DNA of 47,183 nucleotides, taken from positions 1 through 47,183 of the forward strand of contig NZ_QLMG01000034.1 of NCBI RefSeq assembly GCF_003259905.1. Direction: 5' to 3'. The position numbers were made by a program, and so were the translations under genes. This document shows positions 16,293 through 24,887 of the stretch, piece after piece; within the stretch, counting starts at the first letter, position 1; every line of letters begins with the position of its first letter. Below the pieces are notes generated by a model. That model worked only from the letters and a program-made list of their open reading frames with translations. It did not search any database and was not told the DNA's origin. The DNA is from Salipiger aestuarii. Its GTDB lineage: Bacteria; Pseudomonadota; Alphaproteobacteria; Rhodobacterales; Rhodobacteraceae.

Positions 16293-17065
16293 AGAAACCG
16301 AAATGGGTCGTCGAAAAGGAACAGACCCGCAAGGCCCGCGCCGCCGAGACGGTCTGGCTTTTCGGCCTGCACGCGGTGCGCGATGCCCTGCTCAACCCCC
16401 GGCGTGAAAAGTTGCGGCTGATCGTGACGCCCAATGCCGAACTGCGCCTTGCCGACGCCATCGCGGCCGCCGGCATCACGCCGGATGTTCAGGACCCGCG
16501 CAGATTCGACGCGCCACTCGATCCGCAATCCGTCCACCAGGGCGCCGCGCTTGAGGCAAAACCGCTTGACTGGGGCCATCTTGGCGACGTGGCGCTGGGG
16601 GACGGCACGCGCCCGCCGCGCCTTGTGTTGCTTGATCGGGTGACGGATCCGCACAACGTCGGCGCCATTCTGCGCTCGGCCGAGGTGTTCGGCGCCCAGG
16701 CCGTCATCGGGACGCTGCATCATTCGGCCCCCGAAACCGGCGCGCTGGCCAAGACCGCGAGCGGCGCGCTGGAGCGCCAGCCCTACCTGCGCGAACGCAA
16801 CCTTTCCGACACAATTCAGGCGCTTCAGGAAATGGGCTACCTTGTGCTGGGACTTGATGGCGACGCCGAAGACACTGTCGAGGCCGCGCTGGACGGGCTG
16901 CGCGACCGCGCCGTCGCCCTGGTGCTTGGCGCCGAAGGACCTGGATTGCGCCAGAAGACCAGGGAAACGGTCGACCGACTTGTGCGCATCGACTTCGCGG
17001 GCGGCTTTGGCTCTCTCAATGTGTCGAACGCCGCTGCCGTGGCGCTTTACGCGGCCCGTCCCTAG
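16286..17065 (+). CDS. rlmB: 23S rRNA 2'-O-methyltransferase RlmB (SPOUT/TrmH family)
   Basis: The 259-aa protein has a short basic N-terminus, an L30e-like substrate-binding domain (VWLFGLHAVRDALLN near residue 25) and the SPOUT knot motifs: DRVTDPHNVGAILRSAEVFG, LVLGAEGPGLR and FGSLNVSNAAAVALY. RlmB methylates G2251 in the 23S rRNA P loop (E. coli numbering). The ATG at 16286 is the only sensible start. It is the first core gene after tRNA-Tyr and is read away from the island. Confidence 0.9.
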   Translation: MVKKPKWVVEKEQTRKARAAETVWLFGLHAVRDALLNPRREKLRLIVTPNAELRLADAIAAAGITPDVQDPRRFDAPLDPQSVHQGAALEAKPLDWGHLGDVALGDGTRPPRLVLLDRVTDPHNVGAILRSAEVFGAQAVIGTLHHSAPETGALAKTASGALERQPYLRERNLSDTIQALQEMGYLVLGLDGDAEDTVEAALDGLRDRAVALVLGAEGPGLRQKTRETVDRLVRIDFAGGFGSLNVSNAAAVALYAARP

Positions 17066-17172
17066 GCGCCCCCCCCTGTCCCCGCCGGCGCCGCGGCTGC
17101 CGATCCAAAAACCGTTCTGGTCTTCCGCGCGCGAAAACCGTATTTCGCTCTTGCGACAAGGAGTGGCGAGAC

Positions 17173-18297
17173 ATGGCGGAATACGAAACCCCCGGACCGG
17201 TCGAAACTGATTTCAGGGAAGCGATCTCTGCGGTGGAAGAGATCATCGAGGATGCCCGCAACGGGCGTATGTTCATTCTCGTCGATCACGAGGACCGCGA
17301 GAACGAGGGCGATCTGATCATCCCCGCCCAATGGGCCACCCCGGATGCGATCAATTTCATGGCCACTTATGGCCGTGGCCTGATCTGCCTGTCGATGACG
17401 CCGGAACGCTGCGACCAGCTGGGGCTGAAGATGATGTCGGTGAACAACAGCTCGCGGCACGAAACCGCCTTTACCACCTCGATCGAGGCGCGCGAGGGCA
17501 TCACCACCGGGATTTCCGCCGCCGACCGGGCGCGCACCGTGGCCGTGGCGATTGACGCCAGCAAAGGCTCTGCCGATATCGCGACGCCGGGGCACCTGTT
17601 TCCGTTGCGCGCGAAATCCGGCGGCGTGCTGGTGCGCGCGGGCCATACCGAGGCTGCGGTGGACGTGGCCCGGCTTGCCGGGCTGAACCCCGCCGGGGTG
17701 ATCTGCGAGGTGATGAATGACGACGGCACCATGGCCCGCCTGCCCGAACTGATCGCCTTTGCACAGCGCCACGGGCTGAAGATCGGGACGATCTCGGATC
17801 TGATTGCTTATCGCCGCCGCCACGACAACCTTGTGCGCCGCGTGCGCGAACAGACCGTCACGTCCGAATTCGGCGGCGTCTGGGACATGAAGATATACAC
17901 CGACACCACCCATGGCGACGAACATATCGTGTTGTCCAAGGGCGACCTTTCGACCCCGGACCCGGTTCTGGTGCGGATGCATGCCATGGACCCGATGCTC
18001 GACATCGTCGGCACCGGCCATACCGGGCGCGCCAATGAATACCGCGATGCGATGAATGCCGTCGCCGCCGAAGGGCGCGGCGTTGTCGTTTTGCTGCGCG
18101 ACACCGCGATGAAGCTGGACCCCGAAGAAGGCAGTTCTCCGCGCACCCTGCGCCAATACGGGCTTGGCGCGCAGATCCTGTCCTCGCTCGGGCTGTCAAA
18201 GCTGGTCCTGCTGACCAACTCGCCGATCCCCAGGGTCGTCGGTCTGGACGCCTACGGGCTTGAAATCACCGGTACACGCAAGATCGGAGGCCTCTGA
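17173..18297 (+). CDS. ribB: 3,4-dihydroxy-2-butanone 4-phosphate synthase with degenerate GTP cyclohydrolase II domain
   Basis: Residues 15-215 carry the RibB domain, with the metal/substrate motif VDHEDRENEGDL near residue 36 and the conserved RAGHTEA near residue 157, which makes the four-carbon unit of riboflavin from ribulose 5-phosphate. The C-terminal part aligns with GTP cyclohydrolase II but lacks the zinc cysteines; the equivalent region reads VRMHAMDPMLDIVG. So this domain is probably inactive as a cyclohydrolase, a common alphaproteobacterial form. It overlaps ribH by one base and starts the rib-nusB operon. No FMN riboswitch was seen upstream. Confidence 0.9.
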   Translation: MAEYETPGPVETDFREAISAVEEIIEDARNGRMFILVDHEDRENEGDLIIPAQWATPDAINFMATYGRGLICLSMTPERCDQLGLKMMSVNNSSRHETAFTTSIEAREGITTGISAADRARTVAVAIDASKGSADIATPGHLFPLRAKSGGVLVRAGHTEAAVDVARLAGLNPAGVICEVMNDDGTMARLPELIAFAQRHGLKIGTISDLIAYRRRHDNLVRRVREQTVTSEFGGVWDMKIYTDTTHGDEHIVLSKGDLSTPDPVLVRMHAMDPMLDIVGTGHTGRANEYRDAMNAVAAEGRGVVVLLRDTAMKLDPEEGSSPRTLRQYGLGAQILSSLGLSKLVLLTNSPIPRVVGLDAYGLEITGTRKIGGL

Positions 18298-18848
18298 TGG
18301 CATCGAGTGAACCCCATTACATCCTGCCCCGCCCCGAATTCGACAAACCGGTCAAGATCCTGATCGCGGTGGCGCCTTACTACAAGGACATCGCAGAACA
18401 GCTCGTCGCCGGCGCCGTGGCCGAGATCGAAGCCGCCGGCGGGTTTCACGAGGTGATCGAAGTGCCCGGCGCACTGGAACTGCCCACCGCCATAGGCATC
18501 GCCGGGCGCATGTCGAATTTCGACGGGTACGTCGCCCTTGGCTGCGTCATACGCGGCGAGACGACACATTATGACACCGTATGCAACGACAGCGCCCGCG
18601 GGCTGACGCTGCTGGGGTTGCAGGGGCTGTGCATCGGGAACGGAATCCTCACGGTCGAAAACCACGATCAGGCCTGGGCCCGCGCCGAAACCGCCGGCCA
18701 GAACAAGGGCGGCGGCGCAGCGGCTGCAGCCTTGCATCTGATCGCGCTGGCCCGTAGGTGGGGCTCTTCCCGCAAAGGGGTGGGATTCGTGCCCGCCCGT
18801 GACGAGTACCAGGTGGCGGGAACCGGCGCAGGAAAAGATACCGCATGA
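18297..18848 (+). CDS. ribH: 6,7-dimethyl-8-ribityllumazine synthase
   Basis: The 183-aa protein shows the lumazine synthase signature: VPGALELPTAIG, GCVIRGETTHYD and NGILTVENHDQAWARA. It condenses the RibB product with the pyrimidine precursor in the penultimate riboflavin step and usually assembles as an icosahedral or decameric complex. Its start overlaps the end of ribB by one base, and its stop overlaps nusB by 4 bases (ATGA). The C-terminal 25 residues are longer than in many family members. Confidence 0.93.
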   Translation: MASSEPHYILPRPEFDKPVKILIAVAPYYKDIAEQLVAGAVAEIEAAGGFHEVIEVPGALELPTAIGIAGRMSNFDGYVALGCVIRGETTHYDTVCNDSARGLTLLGLQGLCIGNGILTVENHDQAWARAETAGQNKGGGAAAAALHLIALARRWGSSRKGVGFVPARDEYQVAGTGAGKDTA

Positions 18849-19336
18849 CCACCCCCGACATGCCCCAGCCCCTTTCGGGCAATCAGAAGCGAAAGATGAA
18901 ATCCGCGTCGCGTCTCTATGCCGTTCAGGCGCTTTACCAGATGGAAGCGGCCGGACAGACGGTCGAGCGTGTCCAGAACGAGTTCATCGACCACCGTTTC
19001 GGCGCGGAAATCGACGACGGGGTCGAGATGATCGAGGGCGACATCACCCTGTTCGGCAAGATCACCGCGTCGGCGGTGAATTATCAGGCCCGCATCGACC
19101 AGATGACCGACCGGGCGCTGGTGGCCAAGTGGCCCATCGCCCGCATCGATCCGACCTTGCGCGCGCTGTTCCGTGCCGCCGGGGCGGAGCTGGTCGACAG
19201 CGACACGCCCCCCCGTGTCATCATCGCCGAATATGTCGAGGTCACGCAGGCGTTTTTTCCCGAGGGTCGTGAATCGAAATTCGTCAACGCCGTGCTGGAT
19301 CACATGGCGCGCGAGGCCCGGTCCGAGGCGTTCTGA
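18845..19336 (+). CDS. nusB: Transcription antitermination factor NusB
   Basis: The 163-aa protein is helical throughout, with the arginine-rich N-terminal segment SASRLYAVQALYQMEAAGQT and the conserved end PPRVIIAEYVEVTQAFF then FVNAVLDHMA. NusB binds boxA RNA with NusE during rRNA transcription antitermination. The ribH-nusB arrangement is widespread in proteobacteria. It overlaps ribH and is the last gene of the operon, converging on a LuxR-type regulator gene. Confidence 0.92.
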   Translation: MTTPDMPQPLSGNQKRKMKSASRLYAVQALYQMEAAGQTVERVQNEFIDHRFGAEIDDGVEMIEGDITLFGKITASAVNYQARIDQMTDRALVAKWPIARIDPTLRALFRAAGAELVDSDTPPRVIIAEYVEVTQAFFPEGRESKFVNAVLDHMAREARSEAF

Positions 19337-19362
19337 ACGCCGACCGTCAATGCCTGCCGCCG

Positions 19363-20163
19363 CTAGAATTCCAGCGTCGACAGCAGCGGCATCATCAGCG
19401 AAAACAGCTCGGCCTGGGATGAAATCGCGCATTTGCGATACAGCTGCTTGCGGAACACCTTGACCGTCTGCGGGCTGATCCCCAACCGCATCGCGATCGA
19501 CCCCGATGAATGCCCCTTGAGCACGAGCAGCGCGATTTCCGCCTGCCGTTCGGTCAGCGCGATGGCATGATCGCTCATGATCCGGCGCCTCAGCGCGGCG
19601 GACACATCGCTGTCCCTGAAATCACCCGTCGACCTCAGCCCCGACCACTGCCGTTCGATCAGCGCGCAGGCGATGGGCGCGATGCGCAGCGCGCGTTCCA
19701 TGTCGCGCGCCGAAAACGCCCGCCCGGAACTGGCGTCGCGCCCGAGACAGACATGCACCGACACGCCGGGCGCGGGACATCCGACATAGGCCAGTTCGTC
19801 GCACAGCGTCGTCTCCTGATAGTAGACGGCGTGATATTCGTTGCGGGTGAACTGGTCGGGGGCGATGTCGCGCATCCGGTATACCCCCGCCGGTGCCCGT
19901 TCGATGTGCAAAGCGTGGAACGGATCCAGCAGATAGGCCCCTGTCAGGTAGTCCGACACGATCCTGTCGTGGACGCGCGGCTCATGCGCGTGAGAGAATA
20001 ACAGTTGCGGGGCGCGGTTCTGGAAATACGCAAGCATCGTGGTGTTGTCGATTTCAAAGCAGCGCGTCAGCCATTGAAAGAACAGGCCCGCGAAGTCTTC
20101 GGTATTCAGCGCGGCGATGGCGTGCCCAAGGAAATTTTCCGTCAGATTTGGCAAATCTCGCAT
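19363..20163 (-). CDS. LuxR-family helix-turn-helix transcriptional regulator
   Basis: The 266-aa protein starts at ATG 20163 (MRDLPNLTENF). Its last 65 residues are a LuxR-type HTH (ALTERQAEIALLVLKGHSSG, then IAMRLGISPQTVKVFRKQLY). The N-terminal part is a probable sensor fold without the conserved acyl-homoserine-lactone-binding pattern that I could identify. It is divergent from the polyamine-type ABC operon, with palindromic sites in the 117-base gap, so it likely controls that operon and itself. An open frame continues upstream through the opposite strand of the transporter gene and was not used. Confidence 0.82.
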   Translation of the reverse strand: MRDLPNLTENFLGHAIAALNTEDFAGLFFQWLTRCFEIDNTTMLAYFQNRAPQLLFSHAHEPRVHDRIVSDYLTGAYLLDPFHALHIERAPAGVYRMRDIAPDQFTRNEYHAVYYQETTLCDELAYVGCPAPGVSVHVCLGRDASSGRAFSARDMERALRIAPIACALIERQWSGLRSTGDFRDSDVSAALRRRIMSDHAIALTERQAEIALLVLKGHSSGSIAMRLGISPQTVKVFRKQLYRKCAISSQAELFSLMMPLLSTLEF

Positions 20164-20174
20164 GATACCTCTTT

Positions 20175-20230
20175 GGGGGTATATACCCCCATATTTCACC
20201 CGGAATAGGGTATACCCACCTAACCGGGTG
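20175..20230. promoter_or_regulatory. Palindromic operator-like sites between luxR-type gene and ABC operon
   Basis: A perfect 16-bp palindrome GGGGGTATATACCCCC lies at 20175-20190, and a perfect GGGTATACCC at 20208-20217. Their centres are 30 bp apart, about three helical turns. The second is enclosed by CACCCGG (20197-20203) and CCGGGTG (20224-20230). The shared core and the position between divergent genes suggest binding sites for the LuxR-type regulator. Confidence 0.6.
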
Positions 20231-20280
20231 GTATCGCCCGTACAAGCCCGGACAACGATCCGGACAGACAGGGGACACAG

Positions 20281-21345
20281 GTGATCGGAACCGTGATCAG
20301 CATCGACCGCGTCGAAAAACGCTTTGGCACCTTCACCGCGTTGCATGGTGTGTCCGTGGACATCGCCGACAATGAATTTTTCACGCTGCTGGGGCCGTCG
20401 GGGTGTGGCAAGACCACGCTGCTGCGGTGCATCGCCGGGTTCGAGCCGGTGTCGGGCGGGCAGATCCGCCTGAACGGCGAAGACATCGCCCCCCTGCCCC
20501 CCTACAGGCGCCCGGTGAACACGGTGTTCCAGCACTACGCGTTGTTTCCCCATATGACCGTGCTGGAAAACGCCATGTTCGGGTTGCAACGGCTGGGTTG
20601 GGGCGTGGTGGATGCCGAAGGGCGCGCCAGGCAGGCGCTGGAACTGGTGCATCTGTCGGCGTTTCTGAAACGCCGTCCGGGCCAATTGTCGGGCGGGCAG
20701 CAGCAGCGCGTGGCGCTGGCCCGCGCGCTGGCCCCCGAACCGCGCGTGTTGCTGCTGGACGAGCCGCTGTCGGCGCTGGATCTCAAGCTGCGCCAGGCGG
20801 TGCGGATGGAGCTGAAGCAGATCCAGCGCGAAACCGGCATCGCCTTTGTCTTCGTCACCCACGACCAGGAAGAAGCGCTGACCATGTCCGACCGCATCGC
20901 GGTGATGTCGGATGGCCGTGTGCAGCAGGTCGGCACCCCGCGCGAAATCTATGAATCCCCCGCAAACCGCTTTGTCGCGGATTTCATCGGTGAAACCAAC
21001 CTGATCGAGGTGCCCGTGCTGAACATCTCGAACGGTCTCGCCGAGGTGTCCCTGCCCGGCGGCCGCGCGATCCAATGCCCCACCCGGTTGGTGGACGCCA
21101 CGCAAGGCGTGCTGTCGGTGCGCCCCGAACGCATCGACCTTTGCGCGCCGTCCGAGGCCGACCTGATCGCAACCGCCGGCGCACAGGTGTATCTGGGCAC
21201 CGATATTCAGCTCAAGGCGCATCTGGCAGGCGGCGAGCAAATGACCGTCCGCCTGCAAAACGCCGCCGCGACCGTGCTGCCCCAAAGCGGTGCCCGGCTT
21301 GGCCTGCGGCTGGAGGCGGGCGCCGCGCGCCTGCTGGCGGCCTGA
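20281..21345 (+). CDS. potA: Polyamine-type ABC transporter ATP-binding protein
   Basis: The 354-aa ATPase has Walker A GPSGCGKTT, signature LSGGQQQRVALARAL, Walker B LLLDEPLSALD and the H-loop VFVTHDQEEA. A TOBE-type regulatory domain occupies the last 100 residues, as in PotA-like importers. The GTG at 20281 fits the family start (VISIDRVEKRFGTF). It is the first gene of a potABCD-like operon and shares one base with the permease gene. Substrate is inferred to be a polyamine or related amine from the four-gene order and the downstream amine enzymes. Confidence 0.88.
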   Translation: MIGTVISIDRVEKRFGTFTALHGVSVDIADNEFFTLLGPSGCGKTTLLRCIAGFEPVSGGQIRLNGEDIAPLPPYRRPVNTVFQHYALFPHMTVLENAMFGLQRLGWGVVDAEGRARQALELVHLSAFLKRRPGQLSGGQQQRVALARALAPEPRVLLLDEPLSALDLKLRQAVRMELKQIQRETGIAFVFVTHDQEEALTMSDRIAVMSDGRVQQVGTPREIYESPANRFVADFIGETNLIEVPVLNISNGLAEVSLPGGRAIQCPTRLVDATQGVLSVRPERIDLCAPSEADLIATAGAQVYLGTDIQLKAHLAGGEQMTVRLQNAAATVLPQSGARLGLRLEAGAARLLAA

Positions 21346-22265
21346 TGGCGGCGATGGCGCCGGGCGGCGCATCGGGTTCCGATATCTACAAGGGCAACGC
21401 GGTCAAGCTGTTGCTGCCCACATGGCTGGTCATCGGGGTGTTCCTGCTGATCCCCGTGATGCTGATGGCGGTCTATTCGTTCCTGACCAAGGAATTTCGC
21501 GGCGGCGTGATCTGGGAGTTCACCCTGACCGCCTACGATCAGTTTTTCCTGAACCGCGGGTTGTTTGGCGATGACCCCGCCAGCATTGAATGGACCTATA
21601 TTGGCATTTTCTGGCGGTCGATCTGGCAGGCGGGGCTGGCGACGATCCTGTGCCTGCTCATCGGCTTTCCCACCGCCTGGTTCATCGCCACGCGCGACGC
21701 CCGGATGCGTACGGTCTGGCTGCTGATCGTGACGGTGCCCTATTGGGTCAACCTGCTGATCCGCACCGTGTCGATGAAATTCCTGATCCGCGACGAAGGC
21801 CCCCTGAACGCCGCCCTCATGTGGTCCGGTATCATCGACGCGCCGCTGGGCATCATCAACACCAACCTCGCGGTCCAGCTGGGGCTGTTTTACAGCTACC
21901 TGCCGTTCATGGTTCTGCCGGTCTACGCCGCCGTCGAACGCTATGATTTCTCACTCAGCGAGGCGGCGGCCGATCTTTACGCGTCGCGCTGGACCATCCT
22001 GCGCCTCGTGATCCTGCCGGTGGTGAAACCGGGCATCATCGCGGGCTGCATCCTGGTGTTCGTGCCCTCGCTTGGCGCCTTCCTGGCGCCCGACCTGCTG
22101 GGGGGCGCGAAAAGTTTCATGATCGGCTCGCTGATCGAGGAACAGTTCAAGGGCGCCGCCGGCAACTGGCCGTTCGGAGCCGCAAGCGCAATGATCCTGA
22201 TGGCCATCGTGATGATCGTCCTGCTGGCCTACGCCCGGTCGCAAACCCGCGAGACCCGGACATGA
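21345..22265 (+). CDS. potB: ABC transporter permease, PotB type
   Basis: The 306-aa inner-membrane protein starts at ATG 21345 overlapping the ATPase stop. It has about six membrane spans, beginning with [20 protein letters not shown]. The ATPase-contacting EAA-type loop [20 protein letters not shown] is at about residue 205. Family members of this type pair with a PotC-like permease. It overlaps potC by 4 bases. An alternative longer start on the same frame would overlap deeply with potA and was rejected. Confidence 0.87.
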   Translation: MAAMAPGGASGSDIYKGNAVKLLLPTWLVIGVFLLIPVMLMAVYSFLTKEFRGGVIWEFTLTAYDQFFLNRGLFGDDPASIEWTYIGIFWRSIWQAGLATILCLLIGFPTAWFIATRDARMRTVWLLIVTVPYWVNLLIRTVSMKFLIRDEGPLNAALMWSGIIDAPLGIINTNLAVQLGLFYSYLPFMVLPVYAAVERYDFSLSEAAADLYASRWTILRLVILPVVKPGIIAGCILVFVPSLGAFLAPDLLGGAKSFMIGSLIEEQFKGAAGNWPFGAASAMILMAIVMIVLLAYARSQTRETRT

Positions 22266-23080
22266 GCGGGGGCATGAAACAGCTTGATCTGCGCCGCTTT
22301 CCCGGCTTTTTCGCCATAACGCTCGCGTGCGTGGCGGTGTTGTATGCGCCGCTGATGGTGGTGGCGGTCTACAGCGTCAACGAATCCACCTCGATCACCC
22401 GGTGGGGCGGGTTTTCGCTGGCCTGGTACGCGGATGTGTTCACCGGGCCGGAAAGCCCGAAATTCCAGCGCGCCGCGATGAATTCCATCATCATCGCGGT
22501 GCTGGCGGGCACCGGCGCCACCATCATCGCCACCAGCGCCGCCGTCGCCATGCATCGCGCCGGGCGCTTCCGCGCCAAGACCGCGACATTCGCCCTGATA
22601 AACCTGCCCCTGATGGTCCCCGAGGTCGTCACGGCGGTGGCCAGCCTGATCTTTTTCACCGCGATCGGATTTTCGGGGGGCATCGGGACGATCCTGCTGG
22701 CACATCTGACGTTCTGCATTCCGTTTGCCTACCTGCCCATCGCGGCGCGCATGCAAAGCATCTCCGACAGCTACGAACAGGCGGCGATGGACCTGTACGC
22801 CACACCGCGCGAAGCCTTCAGGCTGATCCTGCTGCCGCTGATGAGGCCCGGCATCTTTTCGGGCTTCCTTCTGGCGTTCATCATCTCGCTGGACGATTTC
22901 CTCATCACCAATTTCGTCAAGGGCGCCGGGGTCGAAACCCTGCCCACCGCCATTTTCGGAGCGGTGAAACAGGGTATCAAGCCCAACATCATGGCGATTT
23001 CCACCCTGATGCTTGGTGTGTCGGTGGCGTTCGTCACCCTGTCCTGGCTGATCGGGCGATCCGGCCAAAAGACCCAATAA
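22262..23080 (+). CDS. potC: ABC transporter permease, PotC type
   Basis: The 272-aa inner-membrane protein has about six spans, starting with [20 protein letters not shown]. The EAA-type loop [20 protein letters not shown] is near residue 170, and the segment [14 protein letters not shown] after it is characteristic of PotC-like permeases. It overlaps potB by 4 bases and is followed after 20 bases by the solute-binding protein gene. Confidence 0.87.
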   Translation: MSGGMKQLDLRRFPGFFAITLACVAVLYAPLMVVAVYSVNESTSITRWGGFSLAWYADVFTGPESPKFQRAAMNSIIIAVLAGTGATIIATSAAVAMHRAGRFRAKTATFALINLPLMVPEVVTAVASLIFFTAIGFSGGIGTILLAHLTFCIPFAYLPIAARMQSISDSYEQAAMDLYATPREAFRLILLPLMRPGIFSGFLLAFIISLDDFLITNFVKGAGVETLPTAIFGAVKQGIKPNIMAISTLMLGVSVAFVTLSWLIGRSGQKTQ

Positions 23081-23100
23081 CCAACAGTGGAGCACAAGAC

Positions 23101-24120
23101 ATGAACAAATTCCTGGCCACCTCGCTTGTCGCGCTGACGGCCTCGGCCGCGCAGGCGCAAGAGCTGAAGCTGTACAACTGGTTCGAATACATGCCGCAGG
23201 AATTGCTGGACGCGTTCACCGAAGAAACCGGCATCGCGGTCACCATGGACACCTACGACAGCAATGAATCGCTGCTGGCCTCGCTCAAGGCGGGCAAGCT
23301 GGGGGCCTATGACATCGCCGTTCCGGGCGATTACATGGTCAAGATCCTTGCCGACGAGGGCATGCTCGACACCTTTGCCCCAGAGGAAATGCCCAACCTC
23401 GGCAACATCGAAACCCAGTGGCTGACAGTCCCGTTTGACGAGGGCCGCAAATCGTCGGTGCCCTATCAGTGGGGCTCGACCTCGTTTGCCGTCAACCGCG
23501 AGGTGTTTGACGGCGACATCCAGGACACCGCCATCATCTTCGATCCGCCCGAGGAACTGGCCGGCAAGATCAACGTTCTGGACACCTCGGGCGAATTGCT
23601 GACGCTGGCGTCGATGCATCTGGGCATCCCGCAATGCACCTCTGACCGCGAACAGCTCAAGGCGCTGAACGCGCTGGTGACCGGGGCCAAACCCGACTGG
23701 GCCAGCTTCGGGTCGGACGTGGCCAAGGACGTGCTGACCTCGGGCGATGCCGCGGCGGGCATGATCTGGTCGGGCTTTGCCGCCAAGGCGCGCGGCGAAG
23801 GCGCCCCGATCGAATATGCCTTTCCCAGGCAGGGCGTCATCGTGTGGATGGACAACCTCGCCCTGCTCAAGGATGCGCCCAACCGCGACTCGGCGCTGGC
23901 CTTCATGAACTTCATGCTGGAACCGGAAAACGCCGCCACGCTTACCAACTACGCGCAATATTCCGCCGGCGTGACGGGTGTTACCGAATTTCTGGACCCA
24001 GAGGTCGCCGATTCCCCCGAAGCCAACCCGCCCGAAGGCACGAAAACCGTTTTCGTCGAAGCCTGCCCCGAGGACATCCAGGTCATGTACGACGCGATCT
24101 GGACCAACCTGAAAAAATGA
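23101..24120 (+). CDS. potD: Periplasmic polyamine-type solute-binding protein
   Basis: The 339-aa protein has a Sec signal peptide (MNKFLATSLVALTASAAQA) and a mature start ELKLYNWFEYMPQELLDAF, matching spermidine/putrescine-binding proteins. Later motifs include YDIAVPGDYMVKILADEGML and WMDNLALLKDAPN. It delivers the substrate to the PotBC channel. Its stop overlaps the start of the amidohydrolase gene as ATGA. The exact ligand cannot be read from the sequence. Confidence 0.88.
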   Translation: MNKFLATSLVALTASAAQAQELKLYNWFEYMPQELLDAFTEETGIAVTMDTYDSNESLLASLKAGKLGAYDIAVPGDYMVKILADEGMLDTFAPEEMPNLGNIETQWLTVPFDEGRKSSVPYQWGSTSFAVNREVFDGDIQDTAIIFDPPEELAGKINVLDTSGELLTLASMHLGIPQCTSDREQLKALNALVTGAKPDWASFGSDVAKDVLTSGDAAAGMIWSGFAAKARGEGAPIEYAFPRQGVIVWMDNLALLKDAPNRDSALAFMNFMLEPENAATLTNYAQYSAGVTGVTEFLDPEVADSPEANPPEGTKTVFVEACPEDIQVMYDAIWTNLKK

Positions 24121-24884
24121 AGCTCGCGCTCTATCAGGGCCCCGTGCAAAGCGGGGCCACCGAGGCGGGTTTTGCCACCATAAGGCGCCAGCTTGCCGCC
24201 TCTGCGGCGGCGGGCGCGTCGATGCTGGTGATGCCCGAACTCTATTTGCCCGGCTACAACCACCCCGACCATCACCGCGATCTGTCACAACCGCGCGGCG
24301 GCGCATGGGAAACCCGGCTGGCGGCCATGGCACGCGATGCCGGCTGCGGGCTGACCATCGGCTGGGCCGAACGCGACGGGGACGCCGTCTACAACGCCGC
24401 CACCGCATTCGGTTCCGATGGCAAGGTGCTGGGCCACTATCGCAAGGTCCAGCTGTTCGGCCCGATGGAGCGCGCGTCATTCCAGCCCGGCGACGGGTTT
24501 TGCAGCTTTGATCTGGGGGGCGTCAAATGCACCCTGCTGATCTGTTACGACATCGAACACGCCGCCCATGTGACCGCGCTGGCCGCGCGGGGTGTCACGC
24601 TGTTTCTGGTGCCCACCGCCAATCCGCAGGGGTTTGAACATGTGCAGCGCCTGTTGGTGCCCGCCCGCGCGGCGGAACTGAACGTCACCGTCGCTTATGC
24701 CAATTACTGCGGCGAGGATGCCGGGCTGGCGTTCGGCGGCTGTTCGGTGATCGCCGGGCCGCTGGGTGCGGTTCTGGCGCAGGCGGGCGCGCAGGAAACG
24801 CTGCTGATGACCGACATTCCCGGCACGCGGGGCATCGACCCGCTGCTGCTGTCCACCCAACTGACCGATTTCAGAAAGATCTGA
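24117..24884 (+). CDS. Nitrilase-superfamily carbon-nitrogen hydrolase
   Basis: The 255-aa enzyme has the nitrilase catalytic triad in order: Glu in MPELYLPGYN (about residue 41), Lys in GHYRKVQLF (about 110) and Cys in LLICYDIEH (about 143). Members cleave amide bonds, and those in polyamine pathways act as N-carbamoylputrescine amidases or omega-amidases. Position directly after a polyamine-type binding protein, by a 4-base overlap, and before an aminotransferase suggests it processes an imported amine or its amide. Confidence 0.83.
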   Translation: MKLALYQGPVQSGATEAGFATIRRQLAASAAAGASMLVMPELYLPGYNHPDHHRDLSQPRGGAWETRLAAMARDAGCGLTIGWAERDGDAVYNAATAFGSDGKVLGHYRKVQLFGPMERASFQPGDGFCSFDLGGVKCTLLICYDIEHAAHVTALAARGVTLFLVPTANPQGFEHVQRLLVPARAAELNVTVAYANYCGEDAGLAFGGCSVIAGPLGAVLAQAGAQETLLMTDIPGTRGIDPLLLSTQLTDFRKI

Positions 24885-24887
24885 TCC

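Noticed and set aside
17066-17172. FMN riboswitch ahead of ribB
   Set aside because: The 107-base gap lacks the conserved RFN element helices and sequence.
20164-21372. Minus-strand extension of the LuxR-type gene
   Set aside because: It is the antisense of the ABC ATPase gene, which has all its motifs on the plus strand.
22327-23100. Plus-strand frame joined ahead of the solute-binding protein gene
   Set aside because: Out-of-frame reading of the PotC permease; the binding protein has its own signal peptide start at 23101.
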